Source: Amoebophrya sp. A120
Lineage: Eukaryota > Sar > Dinophyceae > Syndiniales > Amoebophryaceae
Assembly (NCBI GenBank): GCA_905178155.1
Contig: CAJINV010000009.1
Span: 744,001-808,000 of the forward strand
DNA: 64,000 nt
Direction: 5' to 3'
Position numbers and translations under genes: made by a program. The notes beneath the pieces were generated by a model, which worked only from the letters and a program-made list of their open reading frames with translations, was not told the origin of the DNA and made no database searches. This document shows positions 8,901 to 19,750 of this stretch, one piece after another; the stretch's first letter is position 1, and every line of letters begins with the position of its first letter.

Positions 8901-11572
8901 AGGTGGAGCTGCAACAGATCCTGCAAGACGACGTCATGCTGCAAGCTCTCAGACAGGTAAACTACAACCATGAGCAGCCGTGCAACTACAAGTTGTCACT
9001 TTTACGAATTTATTCACATTTTTGGCTTCACGTTTTTTTTCGCTTGGTGATGAAGTAGAGGACGGCGACCTCTCTACTTCCACCTCCCAATACCCCAGGT
9101 TCTCACGTCCAAGGGCGGCCGGGTCGGGGAAGACGCTTTTTTTTTCCTGCAGCTTGCGCAGAAGATACAAGGTTCTGGAGACGAAAAGAGGGGCGGCGTC
9201 TCGTTCGAGCAGTTGCAGAAAGATTTCCTGACCGGCAAGAATGCCAGTTTGGAATTCATCCTGAAAGAGGAACAGAGTCCGGAAGGTCTCTCCGCACAGC
9301 AAGCAGTCGAGAAGGCGGCTGAGTTGCTGAAGAAGGAGATCGGCGGCGAACCGCTGGAGGCACTGAAGAAGGCCATGAAGAAAGCGCCGCGGACCAAGCT
9401 CGGGAAGGGGAAGCGCGTGGTAATCATTGGTGGTGGCTACGGCGGCGCGGTGTTGAGTAGTATGCTGCGGCAGTGCTGTCCGCAGGTGCACGTCACGCTG
9501 ATCGACCCGAAAGAGTACTTCGAGAACACGCCCATGCAGCTCCGCGCCATGGTGGTGAAGGACTACTTCCGGAACGGGAATTACGTGATGTACCGTGATT
9601 ATCAAATGCAAAAATGTCTGGGTCTGGAAGAATGCAACTTGTCATGCTGTTTTTGGACTCTAAAAAAATTTGCATTGCATGAACAGCAAGAGGAGCGGCC
9701 CAGTTTTTGCTACACGGACAGGGCATTTCTCATGCGGAAGGTGCATCAGGAAGCCCTCTAAAAAGTCTGCGATGCTAGGTCAAGCATCACAGGCATCACG
9801 GGTCATGAGAAATATGCATGACAAGCCTCCATTCTTTCAGACCCAGACACTTTTGCATTTGATAGCGATGTGCTCGGTTTGGAGAAGGGCGTGAACTCCA
9901 ACGCCTCGGCCGCCCTGATCTGCGGCAAGGCGGTCGATATTTGTTGAAAATTTTCCACCAGCTGCCCCATCCAATTTTTGCGTGACGAGAAACTACACCG
10001 GCTCGAAATATTAAAATCCATGTTTTGTATGAGAGATTGGGTGCGGCGGATGGTCATTTATTTTCAGGGAATAGTGGAGATCAACACGAACCACGTGGTG
10101 GTGGGCTCCAACAAGCAGATTGTCCCCTTCGACTACTGCGTGAACTTCAGCGGCAGCGTGTACCACTCCGACATCAAGACGGACACCAGTTCCGTCGACA
10201 GTCGGATCGCCCGCATGGACCAGGAACGGGAGAACATCATCGCGGCCGAACGCGTCATGATTGCGGGCGGCGGTGTCGTGGGCTGCGAGCTGTCGGCGGA
10301 TATCAAGCACCAGTTTCCCGACAAGGAGGTCATCCTGGTGCACGCCCACGACCATTTATTGCCACGGCTGCCCGGAGCGCACGCGGAAGTCATGAAGCAA
10401 ATGGACAAACTCGGCGTCAAGGTTCCATTTGATGTTCTTGGGTTGATCATGTTGTTGCCTGACCTTGGTTCTTTCCGAGGTTTGTGTACTTTGTTGTAGA
10501 ACATCATCAAGGCGGTCGAGCTACTGCTGCACTGTGTTCGTCTAAATCTTCACCTTCAAATAATGTGCTGTACACAAGGGTCCTCGGTCCTCACAGTAAA
10601 ATTATTTGCCACGACTTCTGTGCTTAGTGAAATAGCCCAAAGCTTCATTATTTTTCCGACGAGGTCCATGTCAATGAGCGCGTTGTCGCGTACGGTGGGG
10701 GTGAGGAGTTCGAAACCGAGAGTGGGTCCCTGACCATTCCGACACAAGGGACCCGGGTGTATTGGTGCACCGGGTACCGTCCTGCGACCCAGCATTTGCG
10801 AAAATCGCAGGACGAAAAGATCAAGTCCTCGGTCAACAAAGACGGCTTCGTCGAGGCCGAGAAGACGCTGCAGCTCAAAGGCTGCCCGCACGTCTTCGCG
10901 GGCGGGGACTGTCTCGCGGAGCAGTTTTTCGCCAACCGCGAGCGCATGGCGCACTACGCAAGTCTGCACGCGGCCACCATCTTGGAGAACTTAACGCGGA
11001 TTCTAGCGGGGAAAACACAGGACGAACTCGTCAAGTTTCAGGTCAGAAAAATTCTATGGCGGTTTGATGTTACATACTTTGTTCTCCACCTTGCCACGTA
11101 AAGCCAGTGCTATAGCTTCCAACGTATTCCTATTCGTAGTGTGCTGCAATAGTAACATTTTTAGCAATCCAAGGGAAACAAACATGAGACCAAGATACGA
11201 TTCCCGGATTATTATTTTCTCTACCGAAAATGGAAAAACTAAAACACTCAGACTCCGAAGAACAATCGGTCGGTCCTGTTCGTGGAGCTCGGGATGGAGG
11301 ATGCGTATGCCTTCTCGCCGCCGGAGTACTCGATGGTCTGGGGCATGTTCGGCGACGAGCTTGCGGAGGCCGCGAAAACCTGCCTCAAGCCCTGCACGGG
11401 TGGCGGCCTCCCCGACGGGTTCATGCACGGCCTGGTCACGGGCTTGGCCAAAGTGAAGGACCAGCAGTCCAAAACCTACAACGAGGCACTGGTAAAAGGC
11501 GGCATCGCGGAGATGTACAAGGGCTTCTGTCTCATGCTGCAAACCTGGGACGATCCGATGGCAGAGAATTAA
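5951..11572 (+). CDS. Fusion of MLKL/HeLo-like helical N-terminus with AIFM2/FSP1-like pyridine-nucleotide flavoprotein oxidoreductase
   Basis: Thirteen exons: 5951-6079, 6269-6538, 6690-6730, 6972-7055, 7394-7501, 7862-8036, 8233-8322, 8633-8956, 9099-9599, 9870-9937, 10079-10421, 10664-11041, 11261-11572. They sum to 2823 nt (940 aa) in one frame. Residues 1-133 are amphipathic helices with the heptad pattern and basic GCCGKLKKGTGHLKRLKELE segment seen in MLKL N-terminal/HeLo-type four-helix bundles (moderate confidence). Residues 134-510 are unrecognised; part resembles an EF-hand-like helical region. The C-terminal half is a two-dinucleotide oxidoreductase: FAD site VVIIGGGYGG at about 514, NAD(P) site IAGGGVVGCELSADI at about 657, and the FAD-closing FAGGDC at about 788. 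The order and spacing match AIFM2/NDH-2 enzymes, which reduce quinones with NAD(P)H. Six introns are GT-AG and six are introners. No membrane-targeting signal is obvious. The exon model is strong; the domain label of the N-terminus is not. Confidence 0.85.
6731..6966. mobile_element. Introner, family C
   Basis: Begins TAT, ends ATA; inverted arms carry GTTCTCAAxTGTTACATTCTC. Flanked by TTTGA on both sides (6726-6730, 6967-6971). Removal of the element plus one repeat joins VF(D)KIEND in frame. No GT-AG option exists in the overlap. Confidence 0.88.
7056..7384. mobile_element. Introner, family H, with 9-bp flanking repeat
   Basis: Arms AATCCCCCCTCCCCATATTG and its near-complement near 7360; ends GATA. 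The flanking direct repeat is 9 bp, GCTGTTCCG (7047-7055 and 7385-7393), instead of the usual 5. Precise removal gives WPLFRDAVVLE in frame. Confidence 0.82.
7502..7856. mobile_element. Introner, family D (long form)
   Basis: TATTCCC...GGGATA with arms containing ACCATCCCCATCC and GGATGGGG; flank GAGGT twice (7497-7501, 7857-7861). At 355 bp it is the longest copy. Because the duplication contains AGGT, this is one of two introners that can be read as GT-AG. Confidence 0.87.
8323..8627. mobile_element. Introner, family G core with divergent arms
   Basis: TATGAAATCCTCAGG...CTTTCATA; inner arms ATCCTCAAAGTGGAAATGAT and complement. Flanks AGGAC/AGGTC (8318-8322, 8628-8632). The interior from 8401 (GTAGTCGGCGCATG, TTGCGTCCTCTGCAATA) matches the introner at 40638 although the arms differ. 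Confidence 0.86.
9600..9864. mobile_element. Introner, family B
   Basis: TATCAAATGC...CATTTGATA with arms AATGTCTGGGTCTGGA and complement. Flanks GTGAT/GCGAT (9595-9599, 9865-9869). Interior closely similar to the copy at 37468. Removal joins MYRD to VLGLEKG. Confidence 0.87.
9938..10073. mobile_element. Introner, family D
   Basis: TATTTGTTGAAAATTTTCC...TTTTCAGGGAATA; flanks GTCGA/GTGGA (9933-9937, 10074-10078). 136 bp. Removal joins GKAV to EINTNHVV in frame. Confidence 0.85.
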
Positions 11573-12051
11573 TTTCAGAATTGCTAACGGGACGAGAAGA
11601 AGTGTAGTTGCCGTTTTTACTACAAGCAACGATTGTATATCAGGGCGCTCACCCCCAGCAGCACTCTAAATCTTTTGGCGTTCCAAGAAGTGGCAGCGTT
11701 GCAAAGGAAGAGGAAGTGCTTCAATAACAGTTAAGTTTATAAGCTGGGAGAGGGGAGAGCCCGGGAGAGGCTGGGAGAGGCTGGGAGAGCTTCCGCAAAT
11801 TAGAAGGAACAGCGCGACTCGTTTTGTAAATTTGCTTCAGGCTCGATGGTATGATGTCTATTTTACTGCAGTTCTTTTTATATATATGTAAGCGGTTTGG
11901 ACGGCGCCCCTGTGGCGTATTTCTATTTGTGACTACTCGGCGCAGTTTTTGGGATGGCGGATGCCGCCGACAGGTGGCATCTAGGGGGCGAAAAATTCCT
12001 GCATGCGTGTCCTCCACGCGGGCGGCCCCTGGGGCGCTGCTGTCGTTATCC

Positions 12052-12530
12052 ATCAGGGAAAGTTGAAGCGGGCACTTCGATTTTCCTTCGATGAGGGAAA
12101 GCTGAAGTGGCCAATTCAAATTTCCTTCGATGAGGGAAGGTTGAAGTGGTCACTTCAATTTTCCTTCGATGATGGAAAGTTGAAGTGGCCACTTCGAATT
12201 TCCTTCGATGAGGGAAAGTTGACGGGGCCATTTCAAATTTCCTTCGATGAGGGAAGGTTGAAGCGGTAACGTCGATTTTCCTTCGATGAGGGAAAGGCGA
12301 AGTGGCCACTTCAAATTTCCTTCGAAGAGGGAAAGTTGAAGCGGCCATCCCAAATTTCCTTGCTTCGATGAGGGAAAGTTGAAATGGCAACTGCGAGCTT
12401 CCTTTGATGAGGGAGCGTTGAAGTGGGCACTTCGATTTTCCTTCGATGAGGGAAAGTTGAAATGGCCATTTCAAATTTCCTTCGATGGGGGGAAGTTGAA
12501 GTGGCCACTTCAAATGTCCTTCGATGAGCG
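12052..12530. repeat. 39-bp minisatellite, about 12 copies, palindromic core
   Basis: Unit of the form TTCCTTCGATGAGGGAAAGT followed by TGAAGTGGCCACTTCAAAT. Several copies hold the perfect palindrome GAAGTGGCCACTTC, and one holds GAAATGGCCATTTC. The period is a multiple of three, so open frames run on both strands (13-residue repeats). These are not genes. It lies wholly inside the element 11728-12780. Confidence 0.95.
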
Positions 12531-12595
12531 GGCGCGCGGTGCTCGTTTGCCTTCGAATCGATGCAACGCCATTGGCTGCGTATGGGGTGAGTGAA

Positions 12596-12618
12596 TGCGC
12601 GCGCGCAGCGCGCGCGCG
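12596..12618. repeat. Alternating CG tract
   Basis: Alternating purine-pyrimidine GCGCGCGC interrupted once by AG; self-complementary and a possible Z-DNA-forming site within the transposon-like element. Confidence 0.7.
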
Positions 12619-12791
12619 AAATTTTTTTTGGTTCTATGGCTCTCCCTATTAAAGTATAATAATCAACACCATACGCGGGGGATTAGATAATCCAGCGAGT
12701 TTTTTTTTTGTGACGTGTTGGCGTTGCTGATTTTCCTCTCCCAGGCTCTCCCAACCCAGGAAAAAGGGGGCTATAAACTGTGCTGCAATAA

Positions 12792-15099
12792 TATCAACCA
12801 CGTCGGTCCGAGTCTGCCTATGCTGACTGACAGCACTGACGCGCTTCCTACCCAGGTAGAGCAGCTTCGTTGTCACGTCGTGTGCTGCTTACAAGATAAT
12901 AGTGCTGGATGAATATGTCCAAAATGTCGGCTATTTTCATCTACATCTAGTTCTTGCCGGCACCAAGAACATGACTCCAGCTCACCGGCGTAACAAGGCG
13001 GAGAAAAATGTTTTCCTGACGTTGAGGCGTGCGGCTTCACTTTCACTTTCTCCTGTCGGCGCGTAAAACCGAACAGCGGCTGAAGCATCTGCATCAACAC
13101 TGCATAGGACGAACGCAGGCGTACGGGAAATTACTCATACTGTTTAGTTGATATTTTCACCCCGTAGCCGATGCCGACGTACTGTTAGCTAAGCTTTCTT
13201 ACCCTCAATGAAAATGGTATGCGTATGGCATTTATGTACACTCCTATCGGGTGCACGTTCACAGATAGAATCATGGCCACGAGAACATGTAGGATCGAAG
13301 ATCTGATTCTGAATGGATCATGTGCGAACATGAGTTGGAAATTCAAATTCGTGGAGCTAGACGGAGACTCGGCCTCGCCTCACCTCAGGCGGCGTTCTAT
13401 TTCGAGGCGCCAAGTCGTGGCGCATAAGCTGCAGACGAATCAAGAAAAGCACTCGGATCGCACTGCAGAGGGGGCTAGGGATCGCGTGTAGAATGTCACG
13501 GGCTTCATTCTCAAATGCCATGGCTTTGCTCGCACAGAGGCCGGAAATTCTGTAACGTGGGCGCGCGGTGCGCAGCATGGCCGGTGACGGAAGATCCTCT
13601 TCATGGCTTTGGGGTATGCGCGATTTTGAATATTTCACAGGGAAGCATCTGCTTTGAAAAAAGCGCAATTTGAAAAATTCAGCAATTTTTGATTAGCACG
13701 TAATTTGTTTTTCAATTGTCCGTAATTTGTCCGTAATTTGCGCGTAATTAATTTTCAAAGGATTTCAACGGGTTTCGGGCACCCCAAAAATTGCCCGTAA
13801 TTGAAAAAATTAATTACACCGACAAATTACGGATTTTCAAAAAAAAATCACACTAAGAATTACACTTTTTTTCGGGCCCTTTTTTATTCATTTTTTCCGG
13901 AAAAAACACCGGGGTTTTGCCTATTCAAAACATCGGGACGAACAAAAGGTACGAGGGCCCAATCTGGGGCTTGAGCTTCTCAACCAGCACCGGTCGCGAG
14001 CTAGCTCAGCAAGTAAGCAAGTGGCTGTGGGGCTTGGGAAGCCGGTTCAGCGGTTATGTGGCCTCCTTTATTTTCAATCCATTGCGCAGGATAGTAAGAC
14101 GCATGGGCCCTCAGGAGGTGATCTGCCTCGCCAATTTATGACGCCCTACCCGGGCCTTAACCTTTGGGCTGCCGCGTTTTTTCCTTTTCGCTGGCCAAAT
14201 CAGCTGCCCGATACAAAATTACGTACTTTTTATCGCGCAATTAGAATTGCCGAATATGTTTGCTCGGGCTCGTCCCATTGATGGAAATTGAAATTCGTGG
14301 AACTTCTAGATGCTGGATTGCCTATGCTTTTGTAGAATGTTGATGACGTTTTGTACGAAGATGAAAATGTTGTTTCTCTTCTCCTCCTGGTGGTGGTCTA
14401 CTGAAAGAAGCAAGAGTCATTACGCAAGATGAAAATTAGCAAAATCTAAATCATAATCCGAGAAGCCGCTGCAGCAATACACGTTTGAAATCGATGCTCT
14501 TGTCCATGTCCGTGTACGGCCGCAATAAGAAATTGAATGCTTTTCTTCACCGGCCTCGAAAGATCCCGTGATCGAAAAGTGGAAAGTAGCTTGAGCTTCT
14601 GCGATATGAAGCTGGATGAAGATCATCAATGATCCTTCTCCGTCTCCTTGGCACAAATAAGTGTGACGCCATCTAGAGTTAAGATCATCACTCAACTCGG
14701 CTCTATTGAAATGCGGACGTTCGGCTTTTTGATTGCTGGCGATCTATTTTTTGGTATTGGCGAGATACTCGATCACATAGAGCATTTTTTACCGATTTTT
14801 TCACATTTTTTTCGCATCCAGGAGTACCAGCACGCTGCATTCGGTTTCGCAATTTTTCGCGTTATAGCTCATAACTTTTCTCTTGATTATTTTTGTTCTT
14901 GAACTATTTGCTCCTACCGACACCGAATACTAGCAGAGATAATTCAAGCATCAACATATTGCATTGATCGACTCACTCGGGATTGTAAACGAAAATCCTT
15001 TTCGACCACAGCATTTCATTTTTACAAAGTATATCTATGGCTTCAAAAAAATTCCATAAAGATATCGACTAAACGAGCGACTTTCTGCTTTATCTTTCG
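12792..15099. other. Intergenic spacer, partly AT-rich with inverted repeats
   Basis: No supported gene. At 13690-13835 repeated CCGTAATTTG units face complementary CAAATTACGG and paired GTAATTAATTTTC/GAAAAAATTAATTAC blocks, giving foldable AT-rich sequence. A segment of about 27 bp, GGAAATTxAAATTCGTGGA, occurs near 13338 and again near 14283. A 74-codon frame at 13917-14141 has no recognisable features and is left unannotated. Confidence 0.55.
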
Positions 15100-18093
15100 A
15101 TGGTCTCACTTAGTAATCAAGAAACGATGTCGATGCAAGGATTTTCAACTTTTTCGTCGAAGACGGTGCGTACTGCGAAAAAAGGGTCTTCGAAGAGTCC
15201 TTGGGTTTGTTTCGGTGGGGTTGTATCTTCTATTTTCACCATCAGCTGCAGTCTCAGTCTAATTTCCGTTGTGCGAAGTGCTGCGCCCAGGTCAAAAACA
15301 AATTCGCAGGTGGAAGTAGATGCACCCGTCAGCAGCATTCTGGCACGTCAGGAAACACGAAGGGAAAGCAAGACCGCCCCGGACGCAAGCACAAACGAAT
15401 GGGCACCATGGTCAGCAGAAGGTGGAACTGGAACTAGTGGTGTCGCAGTGGCTTCCGTAGATGGTGGAGGATCTCAGATTACCGGCAGATGGTGTCAGCA
15501 GCAGATGCTGGAGGCTCTCGGATCTTCACCGGAGACTTCGTACGTGTGCGCTGCACAGAATGAATTCCCCTTCGAGCAGCAGCAGCAAGATTTTCATGGT
15601 CCACCATTTCCCGACGGCAGCAGTAATATAATGGACTATTGTGGAGCACACTACGTCAGTGCACAGGGCTTCGTCCCGTGCAGTGCCTATGACGAGGCCC
15701 CCGGCCATGAATTTGCAAGATGCACCAGCTGCACCTCCATGCCGCTTCCCGCCGTTTGCGGTGGGTTTATGACTGGTGTACCGCATGGAGACGCACCAAT
15801 TGGTTATGTGGCGCTACCCGTCGTGATCCCTTTCCCGGTGGAAGGGGGTGCTGGTGTTGATCCGGTTTGCGGCGTGTTGCCACCGTGGGGATGCCACCCA
15901 CACGTGGTCGCTCCGACCGCATTATACCATGACCAGTATCAACTCGCTCCAGAAACCGCCGCAAAGATGGAGGGCCAGGAGGCAGTAGCTACCGCAGACG
16001 CTCGTCCGTTTGGAGCTGCTGCATCTGCAACGACTCCTGGTGTGAGGACTAAGGCAGACTTTCATGAATATGATTTGGGAGATATCCGAACAGATTCCGA
16101 ACGGGGGGACGAGATGGAGACGGTAGTTCCGCCAGGAGCAAGTTCTTTGGGGTCCTCTGGCGGAGCAGCGTCTTCCAGCCTGGGGACTTGGGAATGCACA
16201 ACGTCAAGCCGAAAGTGGTCGGAAGATTTGGACGAAGATACAGCCTTGTGCAGTTGTGAGTACAGTTCCTCCCGAGCCCCAAGACGTGAGGGCTCCGACG
16301 ACGAGGGCAAAAGCGAGAAAGAAGGCCAAGCGTCCTCACACGGAAGGAGGACAAGACTTGGAATACAACAAGGTAAAGATCGGAGCCCAAATCCCGGAAA
16401 GAAAAAGAAGGAGAAAAAGATGAAAGGCAGTCCCGCGACGTGGAACAAGGACAGCGACAGGCACGAACGCAGTGCAAGAGCGCTCCAAGCGTTCCAGAAA
16501 TGCATGCAAGAAAAAGAAGAACGCCAACGCTTGGTGATCATGTCCGAACGACTGCAAGAAGAACAAGAGACAAGAGAACGGTTGGCGCGAGAAAGAGACC
16601 AAGAGTGGGACCGCGCACTCAATCTCCCCGGTGCAAAGCAACTACCTCGAAACAAGGCACAGATCGACAAAGAGACGACTGAAGATGGAGAAGCTGGTGA
16701 AGTACGAAATTGCGCAATTGCGAGACGAGGGCAACGCGTGCCAGCTGGCGGAGTGTCAAAATTATCCCGACATCCGAATGAAAGGTTCGCAACGGCAATT
16801 TTCGCTCAGCAAACCTTCTTCGTTCACACGAACCGGTGGTACTTATTGCAGAGGCAGGAAAACGCAATCACGAGCATCTTCGGAGGCGAGCTCGACATCA
16901 ACCTACCCGATTCGGAGGAAGCCGCCTTCGATCGCAGTTACGACTCGCACCTGCTGAACAAATTGAATTCGTTCGCGAGCCATTCCGCAGACCACGTGCA
17001 AACTCTGTCGAACTGGTGGAAGCGCAGCTCCGAGGAAGGTATGGGCCTGGACCCAAAGGACGGCAGCCTCGAAATAGTGTTAGGCAGGCGTGGTGAGCGC
17101 ATTTCCAAGGGGCTGCACCGCTTCGTTGTGCAGTTTAAGGACGACGTAGGACGACGAGAACAAAAGAGAAGAAACTCAAGTTTGCGTAGGACGAAGCATT
17201 CGGTTTACTTCGGCCCCCCCGATGGCTCGGACTCGGTCGGGGTGAGCTTTGGTCCGTACTTGGAGGAGCAGCTCAAGATTGCGAAGCGGCACAAAGATGT
17301 TCCGCCAGACCCAACGACCGGCGCGGCGCCTAGTAAAGAGACCGAGCAGGTGGAGGCGCAACAGCAACAGATGAGGATGCATCTAAATAGCAAGATCAAG
17401 AGCAAAGTGAAAGCTTCTGAGACGAACGCAGCTATTAAGTTCAAAGCCGAAGCAGACGAGGCCGAAAAGAACCTAACACCGACCGTGCTGTTTTCCCGCA
17501 CCGGAGAAGTGGTTTCGAATCTCAGCCCAAAGACCAAGCTCCGCATGATCAGAAACATATCACACTTGAGAGAAATCCGGGCAGCAGAGAAACACGAGGA
17601 CACTGTTCGCGAAAAATCGAGGCGGCACTTGCTGCAAAGCGAGAAACTGAGTCGAGGAAGCAAGCTCGCCGCGCTCGAATCGCCGGCTTTCTCTTCGAAG
17701 CCCGAATCGCACCATGCGGAGGTTTCTGATCAAGAACGAGACGACGAGGCAGAAAACGGAGAGTCGATAGGTGAATACCGAGATCCATATCGCTATTCAG
17801 ACTTTTACTTCGTGGAGATCGACATGCAAAGAAGATATGTGAAATTCGCGCAAACGAGCCAGCCGCCGTTTGTTTTCCAAGACACTCCGGCGAAGTTGTG
17901 GCGTAATTACGATAGCCCCCCATGGTCAGGAGTGTTCCGCATTCGGACGCCGACCGAGTATACGTACATTGGATTTGGTGAAGATCAGCTGAACCTGCCG
18001 AGCGTTGCGTTGACCGCAAGCCTGGTCATTACTCTTGCGAATGAAAGCACTGCAGCCCGTGTGCTGGCCTACGAGAAAGTCAGAGAAGACTAA
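15100..18093 (+). CDS. Probable secreted or membrane-anchored low-complexity protein, 997 aa
   Basis: Single open frame, no introns. Family not recognised. A Lys-rich N-terminus is followed by one hydrophobic stretch at about residues 38-62, consistent with an uncleaved signal or signal anchor. Residues 65-330 are Ala/Gly/Pro/Cys-rich with many Cys pairs, and contain IGYVALPVVIP at about 234, resembling motifs in the next two genes. Residues 330-520 are charged and disordered (Glu/Lys/Arg helices). The last 450 residues look more ordered and end with an aromatic-rich region (SDFYFVEIDMQRRYVKF, PPWSGVFRIRTP). It is the first of four same-strand genes of this style. In a parasite it would be an effector or surface-protein candidate; that role is inference. 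Confidence 0.82.
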   Translation: MVSLSNQETMSMQGFSTFSSKTVRTAKKGSSKSPWVCFGGVVSSIFTISCSLSLISVVRSAAPRSKTNSQVEVDAPVSSILARQETRRESKTAPDASTNEWAPWSAEGGTGTSGVAVASVDGGGSQITGRWCQQQMLEALGSSPETSYVCAAQNEFPFEQQQQDFHGPPFPDGSSNIMDYCGAHYVSAQGFVPCSAYDEAPGHEFARCTSCTSMPLPAVCGGFMTGVPHGDAPIGYVALPVVIPFPVEGGAGVDPVCGVLPPWGCHPHVVAPTALYHDQYQLAPETAAKMEGQEAVATADARPFGAAASATTPGVRTKADFHEYDLGDIRTDSERGDEMETVVPPGASSLGSSGGAASSSLGTWECTTSSRKWSEDLDEDTALCSCEYSSSRAPRREGSDDEGKSEKEGQASSHGRRTRLGIQQGKDRSPNPGKKKKEKKMKGSPATWNKDSDRHERSARALQAFQKCMQEKEERQRLVIMSERLQEEQETRERLARERDQEWDRALNLPGAKQLPRNKAQIDKETTEDGEAGEVRNCAIARRGQRVPAGGVSKLSRHPNERFATAIFAQQTFFVHTNRWYLLQRQENAITSIFGGELDINLPDSEEAAFDRSYDSHLLNKLNSFASHSADHVQTLSNWWKRSSEEGMGLDPKDGSLEIVLGRRGERISKGLHRFVVQFKDDVGRREQKRRNSSLRRTKHSVYFGPPDGSDSVGVSFGPYLEEQLKIAKRHKDVPPDPTTGAAPSKETEQVEAQQQQMRMHLNSKIKSKVKASETNAAIKFKAEADEAEKNLTPTVLFSRTGEVVSNLSPKTKLRMIRNISHLREIRAAEKHEDTVREKSRRHLLQSEKLSRGSKLAALESPAFSSKPESHHAEVSDQERDDEAENGESIGEYRDPYRYSDFYFVEIDMQRRYVKFAQTSQPPFVFQDTPAKLWRNYDSPPWSGVFRIRTPTEYTYIGFGEDQLNLPSVALTASLVITLANESTAARVLAYEKVRED

Positions 18094-19750
18094 GACTGAG
18101 TAATGATTTCTATGAAAATATCGCTTTACAAATGCAGGAGCAGCAGCAACAGAAACAACACCGACTTTGCTTGGAGATACATATAGAGTGATTTTTTAGT
18201 GCTACTGCTACATCAGAAGAAAATGAATTTCATCCATAAATCACAATTTGGGTTGCAGTGATCATGTTCCTTTTGACTATTAGGTTTCGCAATTTATGAT
18301 TTCGTTCAACCATCAACAACATTGCTCTCGGCTGAATATTCGTCGGAAGCTGCACAAGCCCTCTTTTATGTTATGCCTTGCGAGGGCCGAGGCGTTTCCT
18401 CGACCTCGGGTGTGTGTAAAATTAACTCTGATGAAGCAGGACCAGGATGAAGTCCCCGCCGGGCTTGCACCTCCGCTTCATAACGATGAGGACTGTTTGC
18501 TGACCATAATTTCATGTAGTGTTGACTATACACTCACGCCAATTTAGTGTTGACTATGACTATCCATGCTCGTTAGAATGCGAGCAGCCATTCAATCATG
18601 AATGAGTGACAAATATTTATCATTATCTCTGAAGACCTTCGCTAGATTAAGATTTCGAGCGGTCCTCCCACCCTGTACAGAACAGCGACGCGTTTTGGCG
18701 GCATCTCGTTGATCTCACGATCCATGTGCCGTTTCGTTTTCAAGATCTCCGGGGTACCACTTGCACTTGTGAAGTAGAAATACATACAAAAAAGGCTTCA
18801 GAAATGGTTCACGTTGATGATCAAGAAGAGAGCAAGAACGAGTAGGAGAAAAAAAGCGGGACGAAGCCGAACTAGAAGATCTTTCGATGAACGAATTCTA
18901 ACGTGGTCCTCGCGGCGGGACCCCTTTACTTGGAAATGAAAAAAAGTCAGAGCATCCCAGAAAGTCAGAGCCAGATCAAGTAGGAGGAAGGATGGGCTCA
19001 TGAGTACTGACAAATGTAACATGTTTGCCTGGTGATCTTCCTGAAGATCATGCATGAACAAGTAAGCTAGTGCGACACGACGTCATTGCCCCAGCTGATG
19101 TGAGTTACAGTGCGACAACATGCCCCAGCTGTTGATCTCTGGCATGAAGATCTAGAGCTACCGAAAGAATTCCATTTTTTTGAATGGGTTCTCTCGAACT
19201 TCTTCCCTTGAAAGAAGAGAAGCAGAAGCCGGTGCGGAGCCTGCTCAATGTGAATACAGAGGAGCTTCGGGGGGACAGTATGAGTATGTATTTTTTCGTT
19301 GCGCTGCTGTTCTTGCAGCTCCACCCACCAGCGTCTGTCATCGTTGCAGCTTTCGAATTAGCCTGAATTTCAGCGATTTCTGGCGGTAACATTTACGTAC
19401 TTATACTCATGTACAAACATAAATACACAGCTCGTTTTTAGCTTAGTTTGTTACGTCAACCTGCCAGATTGACATTGCACCGTACTGACTCGATAAGCAA
19501 ATCAGACCTTGCTTCTGACCCGTGTCATCTTTGTAAAGTCTTAGTGTTAGAAGTGGTCTACTGCTTTATGTCTTTGAATTCTGGTGAATCTAGATCCATC
19601 ATATTGGAGTCGTGTAACGCTAGAAGAATTGAAACCTAATTGTTTTTACAGTTGACAAGCATAAATCAAGATCAACGAAATTCAAATTGATTTTGAAGAT
19701 AGTTTTGAACATTCTAAAGCCAACGCAACTAAAAGCTCCTGTAGCGAAAT
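18094..19750. other. Intergenic spacer
   Basis: No gene supported on either strand; only short frames without recognisable features. No introner, tandem repeat or RNA gene noticed. Confidence 0.6.

Larger units (their letters stand above)
11728..12780. mobile_element. Probable non-autonomous DNA transposon with terminal inverted repeats
   Basis: The ends are complementary: left CAGTTAAGTTTATAAGC, right GCTATAAACTG near 12780. Further inside lie inverted G-rich blocks GGGAGAGCCxGGGAGAGG (about 11753) and CCTCTCCCAGGCTCTCCCA (about 12735). Outside the ends is an 11-bp direct repeat differing at one base: TGCTTCAATAA (11717-11727) and TGCTGCAATAA (12781-12791). It encodes no transposase. A duplication this long is typical of Mutator-like elements, but the superfamily is not established from sequence alone. 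Confidence 0.72.

Noticed and set aside
12003-12513. Open frames on both strands encoding 13-residue repeats
   Set aside because: They arise because the 39-bp minisatellite period is a multiple of three; both strands stay open equally.
13917-14141. 74-codon frame with Trp/Arg-rich product
   Set aside because: No recognisable motif, no supported splice partner, and it lies in a repeat-bearing spacer.
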